Part shown: positions 1 to 8,080 of the stretch, piece by piece
Position numbering within the stretch: position 1 is the stretch's first letter
Layout: each line of letters starts with the position of its first letter
Assembly: GCF_900167365.1 (NCBI RefSeq)
Contig: NZ_FUXL01000011.1
Coordinates: forward strand, 62,001-126,000
Length of the DNA stretch: 64,000 nt
Direction: 5' to 3'
DNA from: Consotaella salsifontis
GTDB taxonomy: Bacteria; Pseudomonadota; Alphaproteobacteria; Rhizobiales; Rhizobiaceae
Made by a program: the position numbers and the translations under genes
The notes under the pieces: model-generated
Told to the model about the DNA's origin: nothing
The model's database searches: none
The model's input: the letters and a program-made list of their open reading frames with translations, nothing else

Positions 1-148
1 CATTGCCAAGCCGCCGCCGCGCCGCCGCGAGCGACGCGATTTCCGTGTCGGCCGCCGAAAGCACGATGAGTGGGGCGGGCGACTGGCCGAGATCGACCGC
101 CTCGCGCCCGTCCGCGATGGAGCCCTTTTGCGCCAGGAGGAGATGCAC
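1..148 (-). CDS. cobN: Cobaltochelatase subunit CobN (5' end only)
   Basis: Only the first ~49 codons lie in the window; the gene runs off the left edge. It starts at a GTG (148-146) preceded by GGAG, 8 nt after the cobW stop. The visible residues (MHLLLAQKGSIADG, then DLGQSP, LIVLSAADTEIASLAAARR) match the conserved N-terminus of CobN, the large ATP-dependent subunit that inserts cobalt into hydrogenobyrinate a,c-diamide together with CobS and CobT. It is the third gene of the riboswitch-controlled cobU-cobW-cobN run, so it should be repressed by B12. cobS and cobT (chelatase) are not in this window. Identity rests on a short stretch, but that stretch is distinctive and the context agrees. 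Confidence 0.85.
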   Translation of the reverse strand, partial: MHLLLAQKGSIADGREAVDLGQSPAPLIVLSAADTEIASLAAARRRLGN

Positions 149-156
149 CGCCGCTC

Positions 157-1230
157 CTACCCTTCGGCGTTGCCGGCGATGACGGCGAGAAGCTCCTTCT
201 CGATGGCCGTCTCGTCGAGCCCGTCATGGAGACCGATGACGACGAGGCGTGTGCCCCGCGCCTCACCGGGTGTGAAGGGTCGGTCGAAATAGGTCTCGAT
301 GCGCTGGCCGACGGCCTGAATGACAAGGCGCATCGCCTTGCCCGGCACCTCGGCGAACCCCTTGAGGCGCAGAATATCGTGCCGCTCGATGACCGCCTTC
401 AGCGCATTTTTCAGCCCGTCCGGGTCGGCGAGAGGCCCGCCGGAAACGACGAAGCTCTCGAACTCGTCGTGGTCGTGCGCGTGCCCTTCGCCCTCGTGCT
501 CCATCTCGTGATGCGACTTGCGGTCCGCGATCAGGTCTTCCGTCGCCGAGTTCAGGCCGAGGAGCACGTCGATGGGCAGAACGCCGCCGCGCGCCGCCAC
601 CACCTTCACCGCCGGCAGGCTCGCCTGCGCCACTTCCTCCGTCACGCGCTCCAGCGTCGTGCCGTCGATGAGATCAGCTTTGTTGAGGACGATGAGATCG
701 GCGGCGCGGATCTGGTCCTCGAACAGCTCTTCCAGCGGATTGTCATGGTCGATGGAGGCGTCGGCGGCGCGCTCGGCGGCGATTTTCTCCTCGTCGTCGG
801 CAAAGCGGCCTTCGGCCACCGCCGCCGCGTCGATCACCGTCACGACACCGTCGACCGTCACCTCGGCCTTGATCTCCGGCCAGTTGAAGGCGGCGACCAG
901 CGGCTGGGGCAAGGCAAGGCCCGACGTCTCGATGACGATATGGTCCGGCCGCTCCTCGCGGGCGAGAAGCTTCGTCATCGTGGGGATGAAATCATCGGCG
1001 ACCGTGCAGCAGATGCAGCCATTGGTCAGCTCGATGACGTCGTCCTCGGTGCAGGCCTCCAGGCCGCAGCCCTTCAGGATGCCTCCATCGACGCCGAGAT
1101 CGCCGAATTCGTTGATGATAAGGGCGATCCTGCGCCCCTTCGCCTCGCCGAGCATATGGCGGATCAGCGTCGTCTTGCCGGCGCCGAGAAATCCGGTGAC
1201 GACGGTGGTGGGGATCTTCTGTCCCAGCAT
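157..1230 (-). CDS. cobW: CobW, G3E-family cobalt GTPase/metallochaperone
   Basis: 357 aa. The start (ATG at 1230) is chosen because the P-loop follows at once: GFLGAGKTT at residues ~13-21. The longer upstream ORF overlaps cobU and looks non-coding. The metal-binding CxCC motif is present (NGCICC, residues ~70-75), and a His/Asp/Glu-rich stretch (HHEMEHEGEGHAHDHDEF) lies in the middle, as usual for COG0523 metallochaperones. The C-terminal CobW_C domain is intact. CobW family members deliver cobalt for corrin synthesis, consistent with its place between cobU and cobN. The start lies 2 nt after the cobU stop, so translation is probably coupled. Strong call. Confidence 0.95.
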   Translation of the reverse strand: MLGQKIPTTVVTGFLGAGKTTLIRHMLGEAKGRRIALIINEFGDLGVDGGILKGCGLEACTEDDVIELTNGCICCTVADDFIPTMTKLLAREERPDHIVIETSGLALPQPLVAAFNWPEIKAEVTVDGVVTVIDAAAVAEGRFADDEEKIAAERAADASIDHDNPLEELFEDQIRAADLIVLNKADLIDGTTLERVTEEVAQASLPAVKVVAARGGVLPIDVLLGLNSATEDLIADRKSHHEMEHEGEGHAHDHDEFESFVVSGGPLADPDGLKNALKAVIERHDILRLKGFAEVPGKAMRLVIQAVGQRIETYFDRPFTPGEARGTRLVVIGLHDGLDETAIEKELLAVIAGNAEG

Positions 1231-1232
1231 GT

Positions 1233-1763
1233 TCAACCCTTCAGGCGAAGCGGCAGGCCTGCCGCGAGAAAATGGACTTCCGTTGCGATGGCCGCGACGG
1301 CTTGGTTGAGCCGTCCGGCGTGGTCGCGAAAGGCTCGGGCGAGGGCGTTGTCCGGCACGATGCCGAGGCCGACCTCGTTGGCGACGAGAAAAACGCGGGC
1401 TTCGCGCGGACGCGACAGCCACTCGGTCAGGCGGCGGCTCTCGGCCCCGATGTCGCGCTCAGCCAGCATGAGGTTCGTCAGCCAGAGCGTCAGACAGTCG
1501 ACGAGGATCGCCATGTCGGCGGGAGCTTCCTCAAGCGCGCCGACAAGGTCGAGCGGCGCCTCGACTGTCGACCAGAGAGGGCCCCGCCGCGCGCGGTGAC
1601 GCGCGATGCGCTCGCGCATCTCCTCGTCCCATATCTCGGCCGTCGCGACATAGCGTGCCGGCCGGCCGATCTCCTCGATCCGCCGTTCGGCGAAGGCGCT
1701 CTTGCCCGAACGCGCGCCGCCGAGAACCAGAACGGCTCCGGCAGGCTCCGCTTTTCCGTTCAT
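1233..1763 (-). CDS. cobU: Adenosylcobinamide kinase/adenosylcobinamide-phosphate guanylyltransferase
   Basis: 176 aa, full length for the family (called CobP in the Pseudomonas denitrificans scheme). The P-loop is GGARSGKS at residues ~15-22, followed by AERRIEE. A conserved [10 protein letters not shown] stretch lies near residue 90 and NEVGLGIVP near residue 130, all typical of CobU. The enzyme phosphorylates adenosylcobinamide and then transfers GMP to it in nucleotide-loop assembly. It is the first gene after the cobalamin riboswitch, with a ~126-nt leader between the aptamer and the start codon. The ribosome-binding site is weak (TGAGACGG), as expected if the leader gates translation or transcription. 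Confidence 0.95.
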   Translation of the reverse strand: MNGKAEPAGAVLVLGGARSGKSAFAERRIEEIGRPARYVATAEIWDEEMRERIARHRARRGPLWSTVEAPLDLVGALEEAPADMAILVDCLTLWLTNLMLAERDIGAESRRLTEWLSRPREARVFLVANEVGLGIVPDNALARAFRDHAGRLNQAVAAIATEVHFLAAGLPLRLKG

Positions 1764-1889
1764 CGAACCGTCTCAGGTACGCGGGCGATGCGGCCGTGTC
1801 GAAAGACGGTGGCGCGCGCCGGGCGGGCGCGGGCGCAATCCCAGAATCCAGTTCATCATCAACCTCCGTGACGGCCTCGCGGCCATGAT

Positions 1890-2120
1890 CGGATGGCAGG
1901 TCTCCTGGCTCGCGGGTCGTCGGTCATCCCCCTGCCTTCCCGAAGCCTTTCGGCCTCAGTGGCGTTTCCTGTCGTCTTCGGCGCCCGGAATGGGTCCGCC
2001 GTGGAATGACAGTGGGGGAAGCCTCGCCGCTCTACAGTCGCGGGGTCGGCTGCGATCAAGGCGCAACGCGCCCTTCGCATTCCCTTTTCACCCGAACCGG
2101 AAACCGGCCGGGACCATCCG
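1890..2120 (-). promoter_or_regulatory. Cobalamin (AdoCbl) riboswitch upstream of cobU-cobW-cobN
   Basis: Read on the minus strand, all the hallmarks appear in order: GGTGAAAAGGGAA near 2084-2096, CCCGCGACTGT near 2034-2044, GCCACTG at ~1960, GGGAAGG near 1936-1942, and the B12 box GAGCCAGGAGACCTGCC at 1911-1895. The closing P1 helix is visible: CGGATGG (2120-2114) pairs with CCATCCG (1896-1890). This aptamer family binds adenosylcobalamin and lowers expression of downstream genes, here cobU, cobW and cobN. I did not resolve the expression platform between 1890 and 1763. Confidence 0.95.
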
Positions 2121-2127
2121 GGGCCGA

Positions 2128-2155
2128 AGCATAAGCACGCGGGAGGGCGTGTCAA
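2128..2155 (-). promoter_or_regulatory. Predicted sigma-70 promoter of the riboswitch transcript
   Basis: On the minus strand TTGACA (2155-2150) is followed by a 16-nt spacer and TATGCT (2133-2128). This would start RNA at about 2121, exactly at the 5' strand of the riboswitch P1 helix (2120). The coincidence with the aptamer boundary supports the call. Prediction from sequence only. Confidence 0.6.
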
Positions 2156-2196
2156 TCACAGCCGCTATAGGGGCCTTGCCGCCATGATGCGGCGGC

Positions 2197-3741
2197 TCAT
2201 TGGATGGAAGCGTCGGCCTTCATGCGATCGGAAGGCGAGGAATCGGACGACGACGCCCGCCTTGCCGCCTGCTCAAAGACGCGGCCGATGCCGATCAGAA
2301 TGGGACGGTCGAGGCCGACCGAGGCGACGACATCGGCAAGTGTGTCGAGCCGGCCGGCGGCGCGGGTCTCGTCCGGCCGGGAGACGTTGGCCGCGACTGC
2401 GACCGGCGTTTCGGGCGGCAGGCCGTGGCGGATCAGTTGCTCGGCGATCTGCCCCGCGACCCGCCCGCCCATGTAGTAGATCGTCGTGGCACAAGGGTCC
2501 GCGAGCGCCCGCCAATCGAGGTCTTCCGGCAGGCGGCCTTTCCTCGAGTGGCCGGTGACGAAGCGCAACTCCCGCGCGCAATCACGGTGAGTCAGGGATA
2601 TGCCGAAGCCGGCGGCCAGCGCCGAGGCAGCCGTGATTCCCGGCACGATCCGCACCTCGATTCCCGCCGCTTCCAGCGCGGCGATTTCCTCGCCCGCCCT
2701 GCCGAATACCGAAACGTCGCCGGATTTCAGCCGCACGACATGGCGGCCCGCCTGCGCCAGCTGGATCATCAGGGCGTTGATGTCTTCCTGGCGGTGGCTC
2801 TCACGTTCCGCCCGCTTGCCGACCAACAGCCGCCGTGCCTCGCGGCGCGCCAACTCCAGAACATCGTCCGAGACGAGATCGTCGAAGAGGATGACGTCGG
2901 CCGCCTGGAGGGCGCGCACCGCCTTCAGGGTCAACAGCTCGGCTTCGCCGGGGCCAGCGCCGACCAGTGTGACGCTGCCGCCGGCGGCGGGTGAGCGGGA
3001 GAGGGCGTCGAGGAGTCGTCGGGCGTCTGTTTCATCGCCCGCGTCCGGCGTGTGCGCGCTGAAGGTGCGGTCGGCGAAGCGGTCCCAGAAGGCGGCGCGG
3101 CGTCCGCCATGGGCGAGATTCTTGAGAACGTCGGGACGCAGCTTTGCCGCAAGGCGCGCCCAGCCGGCGAGGGCAGGCGGCAGCAGCGTCTCGATCCGGC
3201 GGCGGATCGCCTGGCCGAGAATCGGGGCCGCGCCATCGGTGGAGATGCCGATCACCACCGGCGAGCGGTTGACGATCGATCCAAAGCGGAAATCACACCA
3301 GCGTGGGCGGCCGATGACGTTGACCGGCACGCCGTGGCGCCGCGATTCGGCGGCGAAGGCTTCCGCCTCGTCCTCCGAATCGGCGTCGCACACGGCAATC
3401 GCCATGCCCGCGAAGCGCTCCGCGCTCCAGCGCTCGTCGGCGTAGTCGATGCGCCCGGCGGCCGGCCCGCAGGTCAGCAGCTCGCGCGCTTCCTCCCCAA
3501 GTTCGAAAAGTGGCGCCAGGAGGAGAACATGAGCCCCCGCCGCTGCCAGCAGCTCCGCCTTCCATGCCGCCGCGGCGGTTCCCCCGGCAACGAGCGCCTC
3601 GCGTCCCGCAAGGTCGAGAAAGACCGGCAGGGTCGCGAGCGGTCCGGTCTTCGCCGGGCGCGCGGGCGCGCCATCGGCGGGAACGACGTCCAAAGCGACG
3701 GATCGGAGGGAGCGTTCGGGGGAGTCGGAAGGGTGGTTCAT
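2197..3741 (-). CDS. cysG: Siroheme synthase CysG (uroporphyrinogen-III methyltransferase + precorrin-2 dehydrogenase/ferrochelatase)
   Basis: 514 aa with two modules. The N-terminal ~1-245 is the dehydrogenase/ferrochelatase part (LPVFLDLAGREALVAGG, the Rossmann start). The C-terminal ~260-500 is the SAM uroporphyrinogen-III C-methyltransferase (LVGAGPGEAELLTLKAVRAL; later GDVSVFGRAGEE, typical of SUMT). It makes precorrin-2 and sirohydrochlorin, the branch point to siroheme and to B12, so it feeds both the neighbouring cob operon and sulfite/nitrite reductase cofactors. The start at 3741 (MNHPSDS) is chosen because the upstream reading frame has no family similarity. A short low-complexity linker precedes the first domain. 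It lies 47 nt after the thiamine-binding-like gene, probably in one transcript. Confidence 0.92.
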   Translation of the reverse strand: MNHPSDSPERSLRSVALDVVPADGAPARPAKTGPLATLPVFLDLAGREALVAGGTAAAAWKAELLAAAGAHVLLLAPLFELGEEARELLTCGPAAGRIDYADERWSAERFAGMAIAVCDADSEDEAEAFAAESRRHGVPVNVIGRPRWCDFRFGSIVNRSPVVIGISTDGAAPILGQAIRRRIETLLPPALAGWARLAAKLRPDVLKNLAHGGRRAAFWDRFADRTFSAHTPDAGDETDARRLLDALSRSPAAGGSVTLVGAGPGEAELLTLKAVRALQAADVILFDDLVSDDVLELARREARRLLVGKRAERESHRQEDINALMIQLAQAGRHVVRLKSGDVSVFGRAGEEIAALEAAGIEVRIVPGITAASALAAGFGISLTHRDCARELRFVTGHSRKGRLPEDLDWRALADPCATTIYYMGGRVAGQIAEQLIRHGLPPETPVAVAANVSRPDETRAAGRLDTLADVVASVGLDRPILIGIGRVFEQAARRASSSDSSPSDRMKADASIQ

Positions 3742-3788
3742 GATCGGCCCTAGGACGCACGTTCCGGCGGACGGCGCAAGAGCCGGCG

Positions 3789-4100
3789 TCAGACCGTCTT
3801 CATCTTGCGGCCGAGGAGATGCTCCACCGAGGTGATCTTGCTTTCGAGCCGGCTTTCCGTGCCCTCCCGATAGTCCACCTTCAGCGCCACCTCGACGCGT
3901 GGGCACTCCGCGCGCATCGCCTCGAAGCACTCGGTGACGACGGCCATCACTTCGTTCCACTCCCCCTCGAGGATCGTGCCCATTGGCGTCAGGCGGTAGG
4001 TGACGCCGCTCTTGTCGATGATGTCGAGGGTGCGGGCGACATAGGCGCTGAGGCTCTCCCCCTTGCTGATGGGGTACATGGCGAATTCCAGAAGGACCAT
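3789..4100 (-). CDS. MTH1187/YkoF-family thiamine-binding protein
   Basis: 103 aa, the usual ~100-aa size of the MTH1187 (DUF77) family of ferredoxin-like-fold proteins, some of which bind thiamine or its precursor. Recognisable are the FAMYPISKGESLSAYVAR start, the TPMGTILEGEWNEVM centre and the late VDYREGTESRLESKI. ATG at 4100 is preceded by AAAGGAGA at good spacing, so the upstream in-frame start is not used. It sits just upstream of cysG on the same strand and divergent from cbiX. Its role in a tetrapyrrole locus is unknown, and I saw no convincing TPP riboswitch in its leader. Confidence 0.85.
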   Translation of the reverse strand: MVLLEFAMYPISKGESLSAYVARTLDIIDKSGVTYRLTPMGTILEGEWNEVMAVVTECFEAMRAECPRVEVALKVDYREGTESRLESKITSVEHLLGRKMKTV

Positions 4101-4435
4101 CGAATGTCTCCTTTCGCTGCCATAGTGCGGCATTCCCCCGTTACCTGCAAAGCCTATCAGGCTTGCACCGGTGGAGGGGCTGTTCTATCCGGGTCATGTT
4201 GGGATTCCGACTCCTTATGCCATCCGGCATGGGTCGAGTGTCGTGACGGTGCCTGCTGGACGGGCTGAAAATGATTCCGGTGCGGTCGACCCAATCAGGG
4301 GACCAAGACGGTGCTGTCGGACGGATTGCCCGCTCAAGAGCGGCCCACATCTCTCCGGCGTGATTTGAACGCGAGAAGGCTGGGGCGGCCCATTTTGCCA
4401 CTTCAGGCTTTCCGCATTGCGAGTTGGAGATGGGA
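4101..4435. promoter_or_regulatory. Divergent leader between thiamine-binding gene and cbiX; possible degenerate cobalamin-riboswitch-like element
   Basis: 335 nt without a gene. It must hold the promoters of the minus-strand thiamine-binding/cysG pair and of the plus-strand cbiX operon. On the plus strand GGGTCGA (4212-4218) can pair with TCGACCC (4286-4292). They enclose GGTGCC, GCTGAAAAT and CCGGTGCGG in the order seen at the 5' half of cobalamin riboswitches. A CCCGCTCAAGAGCGG hairpin follows. The GGGAA core and the B12 box are missing, so the element is at best divergent. AAGCCT/AGGCTT (about 4150-4165) is a small inverted repeat. Confidence 0.3.
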
Positions 4436-5509
4436 ATGAAGGCGCTGATGCTCTGCGGTCACGGCAGCCGCGACGAGGCGGCCGTGAGGGAGTTTGCGGT
4501 CCTGGCGGAACGGTTGCGGGATCGCCTGCCTGATTGGGCGGTGGAATACGGCTATCTGGAATTCGCCCAGCCGGTGATCCGCAACGGGCTGGACAAGCTG
4601 CGCGAGAAGGGGGCGAGGGATATTCTTGCCCTGCCGGGCATGCTCTTTGCCGCCGGCCACGCCAAGAACGACATTCCCTCCGTCCTCAACACCTATGCCG
4701 CGCAAAACGGTGTGTCGATCCGCTACGGGCGCGAGCTCGGCGTCGACCTCAAGATGATCCGCGCGGCGGGCGAGCGCATCCGCGAGTGTCTTCGGACTGC
4801 CGGATGGCGGGACGGCGAGCCGCTTCACGACAGCCTGCTCGTGGTCGTGGGGCGCGGCTCCTCCGACCCGGACGCGAATTCCAACGTCGCCAAGGTCACG
4901 CGGATGCTCTGGGAAGGGCTCGGCTTCGCCTGGGCCGAGACCGTCTATTCAGGCGTCACCTTTCCGCTGGTCAAGCCGGGGCTCGAGCATGTGGCGCGGC
5001 TCGGCTACAAGCGCGTCGTCGTCTTCCCCTATTTCCTGTTCACCGGCATCCTGGTTCGGCGCGTCTATGAGCACACCGACCGCGTCGCCGCCGAGCATCC
5101 CGACATCACCTTCCTCAAGGCCGGCTATCTCAACGACCATCCGCTGGTCATCGACACCTTCGCGGAGCGCCTCGAGGAAATCCTGGCCGGCGCCAACGTG
5201 ATGAATTGCCAGATGTGCAAGTATCGCGAGCAGGTTCTCGGTTTCGAGGCGGAGGTCGGGCTGCCGCAGGAGAGCCACCACCACCATGTGGAAGGCATCG
5301 GCACCGGCGAGGCCCACCATCATCATCACAGCGATGACGGGCACACGCACCACCATCATCATCACGACGATGATCACGATCATCATCACCACGATCATGG
5401 CGAGGGGCATGACCACGATCACCACCATGATCATGGTCATGACCACCATCACCATCCCTATCCCCATGCCGACCATCCGCTGGGGCCGCGCTCGTTGACG
5501 AAGCGATGA
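4436..5509 (+). CDS. cbiX: Long-form sirohydrochlorin cobaltochelatase CbiX with CxxC motif and His-rich tail
   Basis: 357 aa. Two tandem CbiX/SirB chelatase halves fill residues 1-~250. The first starts LCGHGSRDEA, carrying the metal-ligand His, and continues through ALPGMLFAAGHAKND with the second His. The second half includes VVVGRGSSDPDANSN and FPYFLFTGILV. MNCQMCK at ~255-261 matches the MxCxxC site that holds an Fe-S cluster in long-form CbiX of Bacillus megaterium and cyanobacteria. Residues ~279-345 are a tail with 35 histidines mixed with Asp, likely for metal storage. ATG 4436 is supported by GGAG six bases upstream. It inserts cobalt early, before ring contraction, and leads an operon whose next stop/start pair overlaps (ATGA). 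Confidence 0.92.
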   Translation: MKALMLCGHGSRDEAAVREFAVLAERLRDRLPDWAVEYGYLEFAQPVIRNGLDKLREKGARDILALPGMLFAAGHAKNDIPSVLNTYAAQNGVSIRYGRELGVDLKMIRAAGERIRECLRTAGWRDGEPLHDSLLVVVGRGSSDPDANSNVAKVTRMLWEGLGFAWAETVYSGVTFPLVKPGLEHVARLGYKRVVVFPYFLFTGILVRRVYEHTDRVAAEHPDITFLKAGYLNDHPLVIDTFAERLEEILAGANVMNCQMCKYREQVLGFEAEVGLPQESHHHHVEGIGTGEAHHHHHSDDGHTHHHHHHDDDHDHHHHDHGEGHDHDHHHDHGHDHHHHPYPHADHPLGPRSLTKR

Positions 5510-6180
5510 TCCCGGCCGCGCACGACGGTGGGTCGCCTCCCTTGATGGAGTATGAGCGCGACCCGGCCGCGATCTACGAGGCGAGCTTCCGCATCATCGA
5601 GGCGGAAGCCGATCTTGCTCGCGTGCCTGAAGAGGCGCGGCCGCTGGCCATTCGTCTCATCCATGCCTGCGGGATGACCGACATTACCGCCGATCTCGCC
5701 GTCTCCGCCGGGGCTGTCGAGAGAGGCATCGCGGCCCTCCGCGCCGGGGCGGCCATCTTCTGCGACGCGGAAATGGTGGCACACGGCATCATCCGGCGGC
5801 ATCTGCCGGCGGGAAACGACGTCATCTGCCGGCTCAATGACGCAGGCGTCGCCGAGCGAGCGACGGCATTGCGCACGACGCGGTCGGCCGCGCAGGTCGA
5901 GCTTTGGGGAGACGATCTGGCCGGCGCCGTGATCGCCATTGGCAATGCGCCGACGGCGCTCTTCCATCTTCTGGAGCGCCTGAGGGACGGCGCGCCGCGC
6001 CCGGCGCTCATCCTCGGCTTTCCCGTGGGCTTCGTCGGCGCGGCGGAATCGAAGGCGGCGCTCGCGGGCCATTCCTTCGGCGTTCCCTTCGTCACGCTCT
6101 TCGGGCGCCGTGGCGGCAGCGCGCTCGCCGCCGCGGCCGTCAACGCGCTCTCCCTGATGGCAAAGGGCGCGGGCGCATGA
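5506..6180 (+). CDS. cobH: Precorrin-8X / cobalt-precorrin-8 methylmutase
   Basis: 224 aa from the ATG overlapping the cbiX stop; a second in-frame ATG at 5545 (MEYERDP) is closer to the typical family start and may be the real one. Family landmarks are YEASFRIIEAEADL, then RLIHACGMTDI with the catalytic His, and GFPVGFVGAAESK near the end. CobH/CbiC moves the C11 methyl group to C12, giving (cobalt-)hydrogenobyrinate. It shares ATGA overlaps with both neighbours, so translation is coupled through the operon. Confidence 0.95.
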   Translation: MIPAAHDGGSPPLMEYERDPAAIYEASFRIIEAEADLARVPEEARPLAIRLIHACGMTDITADLAVSAGAVERGIAALRAGAAIFCDAEMVAHGIIRRHLPAGNDVICRLNDAGVAERATALRTTRSAAQVELWGDDLAGAVIAIGNAPTALFHLLERLRDGAPRPALILGFPVGFVGAAESKAALAGHSFGVPFVTLFGRRGGSALAAAAVNALSLMAKGAGA

Positions 6181-7391
6181 CGGCGTGGCTGACGATTATC
6201 GGCATCGGCGACGGCGGGCTGGAAACGCTGACGCCCGAGGCCCGGCGGTGCTTGGCGCACGCCGAAGCGATCGTTGGCGGGGCGCGGCATCTGGCGATGC
6301 TCGGGGCCGATATCCGGGGCGAGCGCATCGCCTGGGGCTCACCGCTTGCCGCCACGGTGCCGGAGATCGAGGCTCGGCGCGGCCGGCCGGTCGTCGTGCT
6401 CGCGAGCGGCGATCCCATGTGGTTCGGCGTAGGCGCGACCCTCGCCCGGCATTTCCCGATCGAGGAGATACGGGTGATCCCGGCCCCTTCCGCGTTTTCC
6501 CTGGCGGCGGCGCGGCTCGGCTGGGCGCTTCAGGATGTCTCGACGCTGACGGTTCATGGCAGGCCGCTCGATGCGGTGGATAGCGCGCTCGCTCCCGGCG
6601 CGAGGCTGCTGGTCCTTTCGGAAAATGGCGCGACGCCCGCCATGCTGGCGCGGCACTTGGCCGAGCGCGGCTTTTCCGCAAGCCGTCTGGTGGTGCTCGA
6701 GCATCTCGGCGGCGCGAAGGAGCGGGTGCGCTCGGCGCACGCGGACGATTTTTCTCTCGGCGATATCGCGGACCTCAACGTCGTCGCGATCGACTGCGCG
6801 CTGTCGTCGGGCGCTCGATGGTTCGCGCGCGGCGCGGGGCTGCCGGACGACGCCTTCGTCCACGACGGCAAGATGACCAAGCGCGTCCTTCGGGCCGTCG
6901 CTCTCGCCGCGCTCCGGCCGGCGGCGGGCGAGACGCTGTGGGACATCGGCGCCGGATGCGGCTCGATCTCGGTGGAATGGGTGCGGGGAGCGCCCGGTGC
7001 CCGCGCCTTCGCCCTGGAGCCGCGGCCGGAAAGGCGGTCGATGATCGCCGACAACGCGCGCCGCCTGCTCGCGCGTGGCATCACGATCATCGACGGCGAG
7101 GCGCCGGCGGTGCTCGCGGGCCTTCCTCGGCCGGACGCTGTTTTCATCGGCGGCGGCCTGACGAACGAAACCGTTGACGCAGCCCTGGCGGTGCTCCCCT
7201 GTGGCGGCCGGCTCGTCGCTCATGCCGTGACCTTGGAATCGGAGGCGCTGCTGCTTGCCCTTCACGCGCGGCTCGGCGGCGAGCTTTCGCGAGTATCGGT
7301 GGCGTACGCGGCGCCGGTCGGTCCCTATCGCGGCTGGAAGCCCGCGATGCCCGTCACCCATTGGTTTCTGACGAAGGAGGCGGACGCGTGA
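6177..7391 (+). CDS. cobL: Bifunctional precorrin-6Y C5,15-methyltransferase (decarboxylating), CbiE-CbiT fusion
   Basis: 404 aa. Residues 1-~205 form a CbiE-type tetrapyrrole methylase domain (IIGIGDGGLETLTPEAR; LASGDPMWFGVGATLAR). Residues ~225-404 form the CbiT methyltransferase (FVHDGKMTKR, then LWDIGAGCGSISVEWVR as the SAM-binding loop, and FIGGGLTNE). It methylates C5 and C15 and decarboxylates the C12 acetate. The fused form is the usual CobL layout. The start overlaps the cobH stop (ATGA), and the stop overlaps the GTG of cobI. Confidence 0.95.
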   Translation: MTAWLTIIGIGDGGLETLTPEARRCLAHAEAIVGGARHLAMLGADIRGERIAWGSPLAATVPEIEARRGRPVVVLASGDPMWFGVGATLARHFPIEEIRVIPAPSAFSLAAARLGWALQDVSTLTVHGRPLDAVDSALAPGARLLVLSENGATPAMLARHLAERGFSASRLVVLEHLGGAKERVRSAHADDFSLGDIADLNVVAIDCALSSGARWFARGAGLPDDAFVHDGKMTKRVLRAVALAALRPAAGETLWDIGAGCGSISVEWVRGAPGARAFALEPRPERRSMIADNARRLLARGITIIDGEAPAVLAGLPRPDAVFIGGGLTNETVDAALAVLPCGGRLVAHAVTLESEALLLALHARLGGELSRVSVAYAAPVGPYRGWKPAMPVTHWFLTKEADA

Positions 7392-8080
7392 GCGGCACGC
7401 TTTACGGCCTCGGCCTCGGGCCGGGCGATCCCGAGCTTTTGACGTTGAAGGCGGCGCGGCTTCTTTCGTCGGTCCCGGTGGTGGCTTACCCTGCGCCCGA
7501 CAGGGGGGAGAGCTTTGCTCGGGCCATCGTCGCTCCCCGCCTGACAGGCAAGCGCGAGATTGCCGTCGTCATCCCGATGCGGGTCGATCCCGCACCGGCG
7601 CAAGGAATCTATGAAGAGGCCGCCGAGAGGATCGCGGCCGTACTGGACAGCGGCGAGAACGTCGCCTTTCTCTGCGAGGGCGATCCGCTGTTCTACGGCA
7701 CCTTCATGTATGTGCTGGAGCGTCTGCGCGACCGCTTTCCGGTCGAGATCGTGCCGGGAATTTCCTCCGTCATGGCGGGCGCCGCCGCTGCCCGGATGCC
7801 CCTTGCCTTGCGCGGCGAAACGCTGACCGTCATTTCGGCGACGCTTTCCGACGAGGAGATCGCGGCGCTGCTGGAGCACGCGACCGCCTTCGCCTTCATG
7901 AAGGTCGGCCGCCATCTGCCGAGGGTGCGCGCGCTGCTGAACCACCTCGGGCTGGCGTCCGGCTGCGTCTATCTCGAGCGCGTGACGCTGGCCGAGGAAA
8001 AGGTCGCGCCGCTCGCAGAGGCGCAAGAACCGGCACCTTATTTCTCGCTGATCCTCGGGCGACGGGAACTCAAGCGATGA
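7388..8080 (+). CDS. cobI: Precorrin-2 C20-methyltransferase
   Basis: 230 aa beginning with GTG in a GTGA overlap with the cobL stop. The tetrapyrrole methylase signature follows immediately (LYGLGLGPGDPELLTLKAARLL), with CEGDPLFYGTFMYVLERL and VEIVPGISSVMAGAAA further on. CobI/CbiL adds the C20 methyl to (cobalt-)precorrin-2. The next gene, the cbiG-cobJ fusion, starts within its stop codon. Confidence 0.95.
   Translation: MSGTLYGLGLGPGDPELLTLKAARLLSSVPVVAYPAPDRGESFARAIVAPRLTGKREIAVVIPMRVDPAPAQGIYEEAAERIAAVLDSGENVAFLCEGDPLFYGTFMYVLERLRDRFPVEIVPGISSVMAGAAAARMPLALRGETLTVISATLSDEEIAALLEHATAFAFMKVGRHLPRVRALLNHLGLASGCVYLERVTLAEEKVAPLAEAQEPAPYFSLILGRRELKR

Noticed and set aside
70-1599. 509-codon plus-strand frame across cobW
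   Set aside because: Antisense to cobW and cobU, Arg/Asp-rich, no family features; a shadow of GC-rich codon use.
4101-4435. TPP riboswitch for the thiamine-binding gene
   Set aside because: The CTGAGA and ACCTGATC-type elements do not occur in the right order on the minus strand.
4949-5476. Met/Val-rich minus-strand frame resembling a membrane protein
   Set aside because: Produced by reading the cbiX histidine codons (CAC/CAT) backwards as GTG/ATG.
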